Part shown: in pieces, positions 40,262-47,261 of the stretch
Position numbering within the stretch: position 1 is the stretch's first letter
Layout of the letters: each line of letters opens with the position of its first letter
Assembly: GCF_023921125.1 (NCBI RefSeq)
Contig: NZ_CP099466.1
Location: 3,224,001-3,288,000, forward strand
DNA length: 64,000 bases
Origin: Arthrobacter caoxuetaonis
Lineage (GTDB): Bacteria; Actinomycetota; Actinomycetes; Actinomycetales; Micrococcaceae
Direction: 5' to 3'
Position numbers and translations under genes: made by a program
Notes under the pieces: generated by a model
The model's input: only the letters and a program-made list of their open reading frames with translations
Told to the model about the DNA's origin: nothing
The model's database searches: none

Positions 40262-41490
40262 GGTGCAGGCAGCGGCTTCAGTGCCCGGCCGGACGATCCC
40301 GCCCGGCGGTAGGCGAGGCCTATTCCGACGCAGGCAAGATAGAAGCCGCCGATCGCCAGCCACCCGCCCAGGAAACCGCCGGAGAATTCCAGCAGCAGCC
40401 CCATGGCCAGCGGACCGGCCGCGAACCCGGCGTACATTCCCAGCGACACGGCACCGGAGGCGGCCCCGACCCGCTGTTGGGACACTTCACGGAGCACCCC
40501 GGCCATCACCACCACGTTCACGCCCAGGACCGACGCTCCGTGGAAGAGCACTCCGGCCCACAGCAGCAGCGGATTCCCCGTCTGTCCGGCAGCCAGCAGC
40601 AGTCCCGCACCTACAATCGCTCCGCCGGCAAGGATGAGCAGGAGCGTGGAGGCCCGGACTCCCTCGGCCATCCGCCGTCCCCACAGCACGCGGGATGCCA
40701 CACCTACGACGCCGGCAGCTGCCGCGGCCACTCCGCCCATCACCAGGGAGAAGCCCAGCTCACGCTGCGCGAACAGCGGAAGGTAGACGTTGGTGGCCTG
40801 CATCCCCGCACCGGAAAACAGGGCGAAGGCGGCCAGCAGCCAGACAGTGGCCGGGAACCTGCGGTCCACCGGTCCACGCTCGGCCTTGGGCGTGGAGGGC
40901 ACTCTGGGTTCCGGCGGCAGCCGGGTCCAGGAATAGGCGAGCAGCAGCGCCAGCACGACGGCGGCACCGGCTGCGGCACCGCGCCAGCCGGCCACCAGGG
41001 CAGCGGCGGGGAAGAACAGGCTGGAGAAGAGCTGGCTCGCCTGCACGCCGGATTGTTTGATGCCCATCCATCCGGGCCTCTTGGCAGGCTCCACGGCGTG
41101 GCTGATGACCCGGTTGGTCGTGGGGTTGGAAATCGCCTGTGCGGGGCCCGACAGCAGCACGGCCGCAAGCAGCCAGAGGTAGTTTCCCGAGACCGCCATC
41201 AGGACCAGGGCGAGGGCGGTGCCGCCGAAAATGATGGCCAGCTGGGACCTGGCCGTGATGCGGTCACTCAGCCGGCCCAGTGACATTGAGGACAGGGCAG
41301 CGCTGGCAAAACAGGTGGAGGCAAGCAGTCCGAACTGGGTCTCACTGATGCCGAGGTCCGCCATGATGAGCGTGCTGGTGGCGGACAGCCCGTAGTTCAT
41401 CACCGGCCCGGCACCCATGGCGCAGACCAGCACAAACAACAAACCCGGACCTGACGTGGAGCGCAAAATAATCCCTTCGTGAAACGACAC
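40258..41490 (-). CDS. MFS transporter
   Basis: 410 aa. Twelve hydrophobic segments are expected. The MFS loop motif between TM2 and TM3 appears as SLGRLSDRITARSQL, and the central loop is Pro/Lys/Glu-rich. No subfamily signature was recognised, so uptake versus drug efflux cannot be decided. It lies alone, with its stop overlapping the APC permease stop and a 102-bp gap to the next gene. Confidence 0.85.
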   Translation of the reverse strand: MSFHEGIILRSTSGPGLLFVLVCAMGAGPVMNYGLSATSTLIMADLGISETQFGLLASTCFASAALSSMSLGRLSDRITARSQLAIIFGGTALALVLMAVSGNYLWLLAAVLLSGPAQAISNPTTNRVISHAVEPAKRPGWMGIKQSGVQASQLFSSLFFPAAALVAGWRGAAAGAAVVLALLLAYSWTRLPPEPRVPSTPKAERGPVDRRFPATVWLLAAFALFSGAGMQATNVYLPLFAQRELGFSLVMGGVAAAAAGVVGVASRVLWGRRMAEGVRASTLLLILAGGAIVGAGLLLAAGQTGNPLLLWAGVLFHGASVLGVNVVVMAGVLREVSQQRVGAASGAVSLGMYAGFAAGPLAMGLLLEFSGGFLGGWLAIGGFYLACVGIGLAYRRAGSSGRALKPLPAP

Positions 41491-41592
41491 AAACCATTGT
41501 TGCTTGTGTTAGCCAGAGTTACGTGCAAGAGGGACTAATATCAGCCTTAGGGTCCATCCATCATTGGACCCGCTTAGCTGGGGGAGATCCAA

Positions 41593-42177
41593 ATGGGCAG
41601 TGAGTCTCAGGCGAGCGTGCCTTCCGCGCGCCGCCGCTCCGTGATGCTCTTTCGCCGTGCACGTACCGTCCTGGTGGCCGTAGGCGTGTTCTGGCTCTGG
41701 ATGCTGTTCTTCAGTGCCTCCATGGTCGCGTCACTCTTCGACCGCCCCTTTTACGCCATGATGGCCCTGTACGCGCTGGGCGCGCTGACACTGATTTCGC
41801 TCCTCGTCGCTCCGGTGGCGCTGTCCTACCTGCTGATGAACCGCCCGCCCAAACCGGCGTCCTCCGCCGCGCGGCCGTCCGGCCCCGCACGCCTGGCACT
41901 GCTGGTGGAGCAGCTGCGCTCCGGAGCAGCTGCGCGTTCGATTCGACCCCAGCGGCCGGCTGGACCTGCGCGGCCAGCTGGACCTGTGCAGCCGGGTGCG
42001 CCTGCGCGTTCGGGTGCGCCGGCGCGGCCCGAAACGGGTCCGCGGACCCACGAACCCCACCGCTCCGTCCGCTCCGACCTGGCACCGGTCATCAAAATGA
42101 TTCCCCGCAGGGTCAAGGACAGCGGCTCTGCCCTTGGCAGCCGCGCCGCCGCCAAGTGGCGGGACCTGGCTTCCTAG
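41593..42177 (+). CDS. Two-TM membrane protein with Pro/Ala/Arg-rich tail
   Basis: 194 aa, ATG at 41593 with GGGGAG 7 nt upstream. Membrane segments at about 25-48 (TVLVAVGVFWLWMLFFSASMVAS) and 53-78 (FYAMMALYALGALTLISLLVA). The tail has a low-complexity part (about 125-150) made of short GPA/GAPARSGAP repeats. Cell-envelope protein of unknown function. The frame has genuine coding bias despite the repeats. Confidence 0.6.
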   Translation: MGSESQASVPSARRRSVMLFRRARTVLVAVGVFWLWMLFFSASMVASLFDRPFYAMMALYALGALTLISLLVAPVALSYLLMNRPPKPASSAARPSGPARLALLVEQLRSGAAARSIRPQRPAGPARPAGPVQPGAPARSGAPARPETGPRTHEPHRSVRSDLAPVIKMIPRRVKDSGSALGSRAAAKWRDLAS

Positions 42178-42283
42178 CCAGCCGCAACCCGGCGCCGTCG
42201 GCTGAGGCAGTTCCGGCAGTTTCCGCAGGTCCCGGCAGACGGACCAGGCAGCAATGTCAGTGCCGTCCTCCAGAGTGGAGTGC

Positions 42284-42598
42284 ATGAGTCTCACTGCCCG
42301 GCCGATGCCTTCCCCGACCCACGAGCGCCCGCGCGTCTCCCACGCTCCGTACCGGCGCGAGCCGTACGTCCGCTGCCGTGCCGGCGCGCTGTCCGTGGAC
42401 GGCAAAGCCGTCGCCTGGACCCGGACCCATGTGCTGGTGCACTGGATTGACGACGACGGCCAGGCGCACAACCGCTGGGTGCCGGCCGCCGCCGTCGTGC
42501 GCATCCTGCGGGACGAGTCCGCCTGGCGTGATCCCTACGATGACTTTGGGTTCTACTATGCCGACACTTCAGTGCAGCCGGGGGCCGCAGCCGCCTAG
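42284..42598 (+). CDS. Hypothetical protein, 104 aa
   Basis: ATG at 42284 with GGAG close upstream; an ATG ten codons earlier (42254) is an alternative. The middle forms a compact beta-rich segment YVRCRAGALSVDGKAVAWTRTHVLVHWIDDDGQAHNRWVPAAAVVRI, which looks like a small SH3/KOW-like barrel of about 50 residues. No family recognised. It ends 4 nt before the DUF1622-like gene. Confidence 0.6.
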   Translation: MSLTARPMPSPTHERPRVSHAPYRREPYVRCRAGALSVDGKAVAWTRTHVLVHWIDDDGQAHNRWVPAAAVVRILRDESAWRDPYDDFGFYYADTSVQPGAAAA

Positions 42599-42602
42599 GT
42601 TA

Positions 42603-42890
42603 TTGACACAGGAACCGCCGCCGGAGCTCAGTGGAATACTGGCGCGGCGCGCCGATGTCTACGAGATGTACCGCCAGCAGCTCGGCCGGGCGATCCTGCT
42701 GGGTCTGGAACTGCTGGTGGCGGCGGACATCATCCGCACCGTGGCCGTCACTCCCACCTTCGAGTCCCTGGGGGTGCTGGCCGTGATCGTTCTGATCCGT
42801 ACATTCCTGAGCTATTCCCTCCAGCTGGAAGTCACCGGGAAGCTGCCATGGCAGCAGCCGGTTCCCGAAAAGCCCTCACCAGCACGATGA
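42603..42890 (+). CDS. DUF1622-family membrane protein, N-terminally short
   Basis: 95 aa from a TTG at 42603, the only plausible start after the preceding stop. The conserved DUF1622 core is clear: VYEMYRQQLGRAILLGLELLVAADIIRTVAVTPT, then LAVIVLIRTFLSYSLQLEVTGKLPW. The family normally begins with another membrane helix of about 30 residues; it is missing here because the preceding gene occupies that space. The protein is either a truncated relic or a natural short form. Its 3' end overlaps the convergent gene at 42832 by 59 nt. Confidence 0.65.
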   Translation: MTQEPPPELSGILARRADVYEMYRQQLGRAILLGLELLVAADIIRTVAVTPTFESLGVLAVIVLIRTFLSYSLQLEVTGKLPWQQPVPEKPSPAR

Positions 42891-43308
42891 CCGCAACCAG
42901 CAGGGTCGCGATGCCGAACGGGTTGGCCAATGCTGCGGAGTATCCCAGGACGTCGTTTCCGGCAACGGCCGAAAGCACCGATCCGCTGCCGTCCTCGCCA
43001 AAGTCCGGGACGAAGAAACCGAAGGCTCCCGCCAGGACGTAGTTGCCCAGCAGCAGGAACGAGGTTTTCAGCGGCGCACCGAACGGCCGGCGTGCCGCTG
43101 CGTTGACCGTGATCCGTATCGCCGCGGTCAACATCAGAATCGCCAGGACCGGGCCTGCCGTCACGGCGAAAATGGGAACCAGGTGCCCGTCCACCCCGAA
43201 GGCCATGCGCCCCGCGGTAATCCACAGCGGAATCACCAGGGCCATGGGAATACTTACGGCGGCCATGACGGCGCACAGAACGCGGGCGGGGGAAGAAGGC
43301 GGTTGCAT
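42832..43308 (-). CDS. Four-TM membrane protein, 158 aa
   Basis: Four hydrophobic segments, about 8-32, 43-66, 83-101 and 122-147 (LANPFGIATLLVAVIVLVRAF). No motif or known family. The last 59 nt overlap the DUF1622-like gene on the other strand. That makes the exact C-terminus uncertain, but the frame keeps coding bias and there is no earlier stop. Confidence 0.6.
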   Translation of the reverse strand: MQPPSSPARVLCAVMAAVSIPMALVIPLWITAGRMAFGVDGHLVPIFAVTAGPVLAILMLTAAIRITVNAAARRPFGAPLKTSFLLLGNYVLAGAFGFFVPDFGEDGSGSVLSAVAGNDVLGYSAALANPFGIATLLVAVIVLVRAFREPAAAMAASR

Positions 43309-43563
43309 GCTTCAACTCTAGGCTCGCGGCCCCACCTCAGCGGACGGGATGAGCACGGCGGCAAGGAAGTCATCTTCAGGGATGATGCGGCCCCCTGGTG
43401 CGGCTCCCTAGGATGAAAGGCATACGGGCCCGGCCCGGCTACTGTTCAGGCCTGTACACCCCCCACAACGTTGTCCTCCTGCTTCATCGGCGCTGCCCTT
43501 ATAGACACCCCCTTGGGAGCACCGCCGTCATTCGACACCGACCGAAAGCGTCCCGGTACCGCC

Positions 43564-43833
43564 ATGCCCGTCGAGGTCCTCATGTGGATTCCAGCAGCCG
43601 CACTGCTGCTCCTGCTCATCGTGACCCTGACAATCGGCGCGCTCATCAGCCTGTGGCACACCGACGGGGTCACCGGCCCCAGGAGAGCCTTCTGGTGCAC
43701 CGGGATCCTGCTGTTCCCGGTTGCAGGTGCCCTGGTCTGGCTTGCCGCACTCCACCGCAGCAGCAGCGGCGGTGTACCCGAGGCTGCCGGCTCGCAGGAG
43801 CTTCGGCCCAGGGAGCCCACGGAAAGCGGCTAG
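43564..43833 (+). CDS. PLD-nuclease N-terminal-like small membrane protein
   Basis: 89 aa from the ATG at 43564 (an ATG six codons later is equally possible). Two membrane segments, VLMWIPAAALLLLLIVTLTIGALISLW and FWCTGILLFPVAGALVWLAAL. They carry the PLDc_N pattern (hydrophobic helix, short loop, W-x-LLFPVxGALxW) that is found alone in many actinobacterial small proteins. Function unknown. Confidence 0.65.
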   Translation: MPVEVLMWIPAAALLLLLIVTLTIGALISLWHTDGVTGPRRAFWCTGILLFPVAGALVWLAALHRSSSGGVPEAAGSQELRPREPTESG

Positions 43834-43843
43834 GGGAACCGAT

Positions 43844-43887
43844 TTCATTCAGTGAGCTGGGCAACTTCATGCAGTGAACTGGGCAAC
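43844..43887. repeat. 22-bp tandem repeat upstream of mntH
   Basis: Two copies, TTCATTCAGTGAGCTGGGCA(AC) at 43844-43865 and TTCATGCAGTGAACTGGGCA(AC) at 43866-43887, identical at 20 of 22 positions. They lie about 75 nt before the mntH start and end about 40 nt before the candidate operator. Confidence 0.85.
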
Positions 43888-43925
43888 GGATGGCTGACGT
43901 GTTCCCCACTCCTGACAAATAGTCT

Positions 43926-43940
43926 TAGGCGACCCGAACT
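43926..43940 (+). promoter_or_regulatory. Motif shared with the mntABC promoter (candidate Mn operator)
   Basis: TAGGCGACCCGAACT here and TCGGTGCCCCGAACT at 53905-53919 agree at 12 of 15 positions. Both lie 20-40 nt before the start codon of a manganese-type importer. A shared MntR-like repressor site is inferred. Confidence 0.45.
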
Positions 43941-43960
43941 CGCGGTGCTACGTTGGCAAT

Positions 43961-45229
43961 ATGCTCGATAAGGCAGCGACCGCCGACGCTGCGGCCAACC
44001 CCGTCATCACCAGGAAAGGCCCCCGCCTCCCCTGGCTGCTCGGCCCCGCACTGGTGGCAGGCGTCGCCTACCTGGATCCCGGCAATGTAGCCAGCAACAT
44101 GACCGCCGGAGCCCGTTTTGGCTATCTGCTTGTCTGGGTGGTCATCGCCGGAAACACCATGGCCTGGCTCGTGCAGTACCTCTCGGCCAAGCTGGGCCTG
44201 GCTACCGGACGCAGCCTGCCCGAGCTGGTGGGGATCCGCCTGAAGTCCAACGCCGGCCGGCGGCTGTACTGGCTGCAGGCCGAACTCGTTGCCATGGCAA
44301 CCGACGTCGCGGAGGTGATCGGCGGCGCCGTCGCACTGTGGCTCCTCTTCGACCTTCCGCTGCTGCTGGGCGGGCTGATCACCGGTGCCGTATCGATGAC
44401 TGTCCTGACGCTGCAGGGCAGCGGCCGGCACCGCGGCTTCGAGTACGTCATTGTTTCCATGATGGTGATCATTGCCGTCGGCTTCACCGCCGGAGTCTTC
44501 ATTGCTCCGCCGGACCCGGGCGCCGTCGCAACTGGCCTGCTGCCCCGGTTCGAGGGTTCAGAGTCTGTGCTGCTCGCGGCATCAATCCTGGGCGCCACCG
44601 TCATGCCGCATGCCATCTACGCCCACTCCGCCCTGACGCGGGACCGTTTTCCGGAACGGACCCAGGGCATCACCACGACGACGCTGATCCGCGCCACCCG
44701 CTGGGACGTAACGATCGCCCTGGTGGTCGCCGGAACAGTGAACCTTGCCATCCTGCTGCTGGCAGCCACCTCGCTGCAGGGAGTGGACGGGACAGACACA
44801 CTCGACGGTGCCCATGCGGCCATCGAGACCGCACTCGGCGGGGGCATCGCCTTCCTCTTCGCGATCGGGCTGCTGGCCTCCGGGCTGGCGTCGACCTCAG
44901 TCGGTGCCTACGCCGGTGCCGAGATCATGCAGGGCCTGCTTCGCATCCGCATCCCCATGCTGCTGCGGCGCCTTATTACGCTCCTGCCGGCCCTGGCCAT
45001 CCTCGCAGCCGGCATTGATCCGACCTGGGCGCTGGTGCTGAGCCAGGTAGTGCTGTCCTTCGGCATTCCGTTTGCCCTGGTGCCCCTCCTCTGGCTCACG
45101 TCCCGCGCGGATCTGATGGGTGAACACCGCAACCGGTGGTGGACCACCGTCCTGGGCGTCGTCGTCGTCGGCCTGCTCATCACCCTGAACGTTGCACTGC
45201 TGTTCCTGACCTTCACCGGAGCCGGTTAG
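43961..45229 (+). CDS. mntH: Nramp-family Mn(II)/Fe(II) transporter
   Basis: 422 aa. Metal-site motifs are intact: TM1 VAYLDPGNVASNMTAG (DPGN) and TM6 GATVMPHAIYAHSAL (MPH). Eleven membrane spans and the GSGRHRGFEYVIV loop are standard for bacterial MntH. It imports Mn(II), and possibly Fe(II), with protons. There is no RBS in front of the ATG at 43961. The upstream region has a 22-bp tandem repeat and a motif shared with the Mn-type ABC operon at 53.9 kb. Confidence 0.92.
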   Translation: MLDKAATADAAANPVITRKGPRLPWLLGPALVAGVAYLDPGNVASNMTAGARFGYLLVWVVIAGNTMAWLVQYLSAKLGLATGRSLPELVGIRLKSNAGRRLYWLQAELVAMATDVAEVIGGAVALWLLFDLPLLLGGLITGAVSMTVLTLQGSGRHRGFEYVIVSMMVIIAVGFTAGVFIAPPDPGAVATGLLPRFEGSESVLLAASILGATVMPHAIYAHSALTRDRFPERTQGITTTTLIRATRWDVTIALVVAGTVNLAILLLAATSLQGVDGTDTLDGAHAAIETALGGGIAFLFAIGLLASGLASTSVGAYAGAEIMQGLLRIRIPMLLRRLITLLPALAILAAGIDPTWALVLSQVVLSFGIPFALVPLLWLTSRADLMGEHRNRWWTTVLGVVVVGLLITLNVALLFLTFTGAG

Positions 45230-45295
45230 CTTCAGTCCAGCGTTCCCGTGCAGTAGCTGGTCGAGCCGCTCGCCAGGGCCCCGAAAGCCGCTCGG

Positions 45296-46177
45296 CTAGG
45301 CCCGGACCCGTCCGCGGATCCGGATAGCTGCCACCAGCGTAAACACCACGGTCATGGCGGCGAGCACGAAGATCACATATCCAGTGCCCACCTGCCAGTC
45401 CCCTACCTGTGCCGTGATGCCAAAGACGCTCTGCAGCTCCTCAATGGCTGCAGGCTGGTCCCCGGTCATGGCAGGAAGGGTCTCCGCGGTCATTTCCTGG
45501 CGGACCAGCATGGAGGACTGCAGGAACGGCAGCGCACTCACGAATTCCCGCACACCCTCCGGGAAGTTGCCCACCGGAATATAGGAACCGGCGATGAAGC
45601 CCAGCACGGTGCCGACAATCGTCGACAGGGCCGAGTACGCGCCGGCGGTTCGAATGAAGGAGACCGCAAAGGCGCTCAGCGCGGAGAATGCGAAACATGA
45701 CAGCGCCAGGTACCCGCAGATCCGCAGCAGCGGTACGGCGCCGATGGTGACGCCGCTGACCACGAACAGGTAGACGAGGCTGACGATCAGCACCACGGCG
45801 GTCATGATCATCGAAATCATCACCGCGGAGAGCAAATAGCCCAGGATCAGCTTCTCCCGCCGGATCGGCGAGACCAGGAAGTCCTGGAAGCGTCCGGAGC
45901 CGGAGTCCTCCACGAACACAACCATGGCGCCCAGCGCCGTCGTAATGGTGGTGATGCCCAGGATGCCGGCGAACATCCAGCTGTCCACGAACCCGCGGAT
46001 CTCGTCCTCGGTGGCCTGCGGAAAGGACTCGCCCAGCCCTTCGGTCTGCAGGTTGCCCAGGAACAGTGTGTAGAGCAGGAAGACGACCAGCGCGGAGACG
46101 AGGGAGAAGAACACGCCCAGCCGGTCGCGGAAGAACAGCCGCAGGTTCCGGGTGGTGATGTCCAGGACGACGTTCAT
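45296..46177 (-). CDS. ABC-2 type exporter permease
   Basis: 293 aa with six hydrophobic spans typical of ABC-2 permeases (DrrB/NodJ-like): LRLFFRDRLGVFFSLVSALVVFLLYTLFLG near the N-terminus, MVVFVEDSGSGRFQDFLVSPIRREKLILGYLLSA in the coupling region. Its start overlaps the ATPase stop (ATGA), so the two subunits are made together. Substrate unknown; probably a lipophilic drug or a lipid. Confidence 0.9.
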   Translation of the reverse strand: MNVVLDITTRNLRLFFRDRLGVFFSLVSALVVFLLYTLFLGNLQTEGLGESFPQATEDEIRGFVDSWMFAGILGITTITTALGAMVVFVEDSGSGRFQDFLVSPIRREKLILGYLLSAVMISMIMTAVVLIVSLVYLFVVSGVTIGAVPLLRICGYLALSCFAFSALSAFAVSFIRTAGAYSALSTIVGTVLGFIAGSYIPVGNFPEGVREFVSALPFLQSSMLVRQEMTAETLPAMTGDQPAAIEELQSVFGITAQVGDWQVGTGYVIFVLAAMTVVFTLVAAIRIRGRVRA

Positions 46178-47130
46178 CGTTGGGTTCCTTCCGGTGCTGC
46201 GGTGTCTGCCGGGACTTCCCTGCCGGTCAGGGTCAGGAACACGTCGTCCATGGTGCCGTGGCGGAACTCGAAGTCCAGGACGTCGTCGCCGTGCCGTTCC
46301 AGGATGCGGCGGGCGGTGTCTGCGGTTTCGACGCCGATGCGCACCGCCGCGCTGTCCCCGTCCTTGAGCTGCCCGCCCAGTTCCAGGACCAGTGCGTCGA
46401 GGCCGGGCCGGTTGCGGGTGGTCACGGTGAGGATGCTGCTGGAGTACTCCGACCGCAGCTGGGCCGGGGTGCCGTCGGCGATGATCCTGCCGGCGTCGAT
46501 GATGCAGACCCGGTCCGCTTCCTCGGTTTCCTCCATGTAGTGCGTGGTGAGGAAGACCGTGAGCCCGTGCGCATCCCGCAAATCGTGGATGGTTTTCCAG
46601 ACGATCGCCCGGCTGGCCGGATCCAGGCCCGCCGTGGGCTCGTCCAGGAAGATGATCGGCGGGGCGTGAAGCAGTGCCCTGGCAATGTCCACCCGGCGGC
46701 GCTGCCCGCCCGAATAGGTCCCGTAGCGGCGGTCAATGAACTCCCTCAGCTGAACGAGTTCCGCTAATTCGTTGATCCGCGCCTCGTTCTTCGCTGAGTC
46801 CGGGGAGTAGAAGCGTGCGCGGACGCGCAGGTTCTCGCGGCCGGTGAGCAGCGGGTCCAGGACAGAATCTTGGAAAACGACGCCGATGTCCCGCCGCACG
46901 CGGTCCCCGGCCGTGCGCACGTTGTGTCCGGAGACCTCCGCCGATCCGGCATCAAAGGGATTGACCGTGGTCAGGCATCCGATGGTGGTGGACTTTCCCG
47001 CGCCGTTAGTGCCCAGGAACGCGAAGACACTGCCTGCTTCGACATCGAAACTGATGTCGTCGACGGCAGTCTTCGGCCCATATTTTTTCGTCAAGCCCCG
47101 TACCGAGATGGCAGGCTGGTTCGCCGTCAC
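46174..47130 (-). CDS. ABC exporter ATP-binding protein (DrrA-like)
   Basis: 318 aa, GTG start at 47130 with AAGGAG upstream. Walker A LGTNGAGKST, signature YSGGQRRRVDIA, Walker B IIFLDEPTAGLD, H-loop TTHYMEE. The C-terminal domain (SILTVTTRNRPGLDALVLEL, then DVLDFEFRHGTMDDVFLTLTG) is the DrrA-type accessory region. It is first in a two-gene operon with the ABC-2 permease. Confidence 0.93.
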   Translation of the reverse strand: MTANQPAISVRGLTKKYGPKTAVDDISFDVEAGSVFAFLGTNGAGKSTTIGCLTTVNPFDAGSAEVSGHNVRTAGDRVRRDIGVVFQDSVLDPLLTGRENLRVRARFYSPDSAKNEARINELAELVQLREFIDRRYGTYSGGQRRRVDIARALLHAPPIIFLDEPTAGLDPASRAIVWKTIHDLRDAHGLTVFLTTHYMEETEEADRVCIIDAGRIIADGTPAQLRSEYSSSILTVTTRNRPGLDALVLELGGQLKDGDSAAVRIGVETADTARRILERHGDDVLDFEFRHGTMDDVFLTLTGREVPADTAAPEGTQR

Positions 47131-47184
47131 CGTGCTCCTTTTGAAAGTCGTCCGCAGAATCCCGGCGGACGGGAGCAGCAGAAA

Positions 47185-47219
47185 GCCCCCTGACCGGAAA
47201 GACTATCCGACCAGGGGGC
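47185..47219 (-). terminator. Terminator of the penicillin-binding protein gene
   Basis: GCCCCCTG (47185-47192) pairs with CAGGGGGC (47212-47219). Read on the minus strand the stem is followed by TTTCT. It lies 43 nt after the PBP stop and separates that gene from the ABC exporter operon. Confidence 0.7.
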
Positions 47220-47261
47220 CCTGCGTCCTGACGTGGAGTTTTTTGAATCCAGCCGGCTGGG

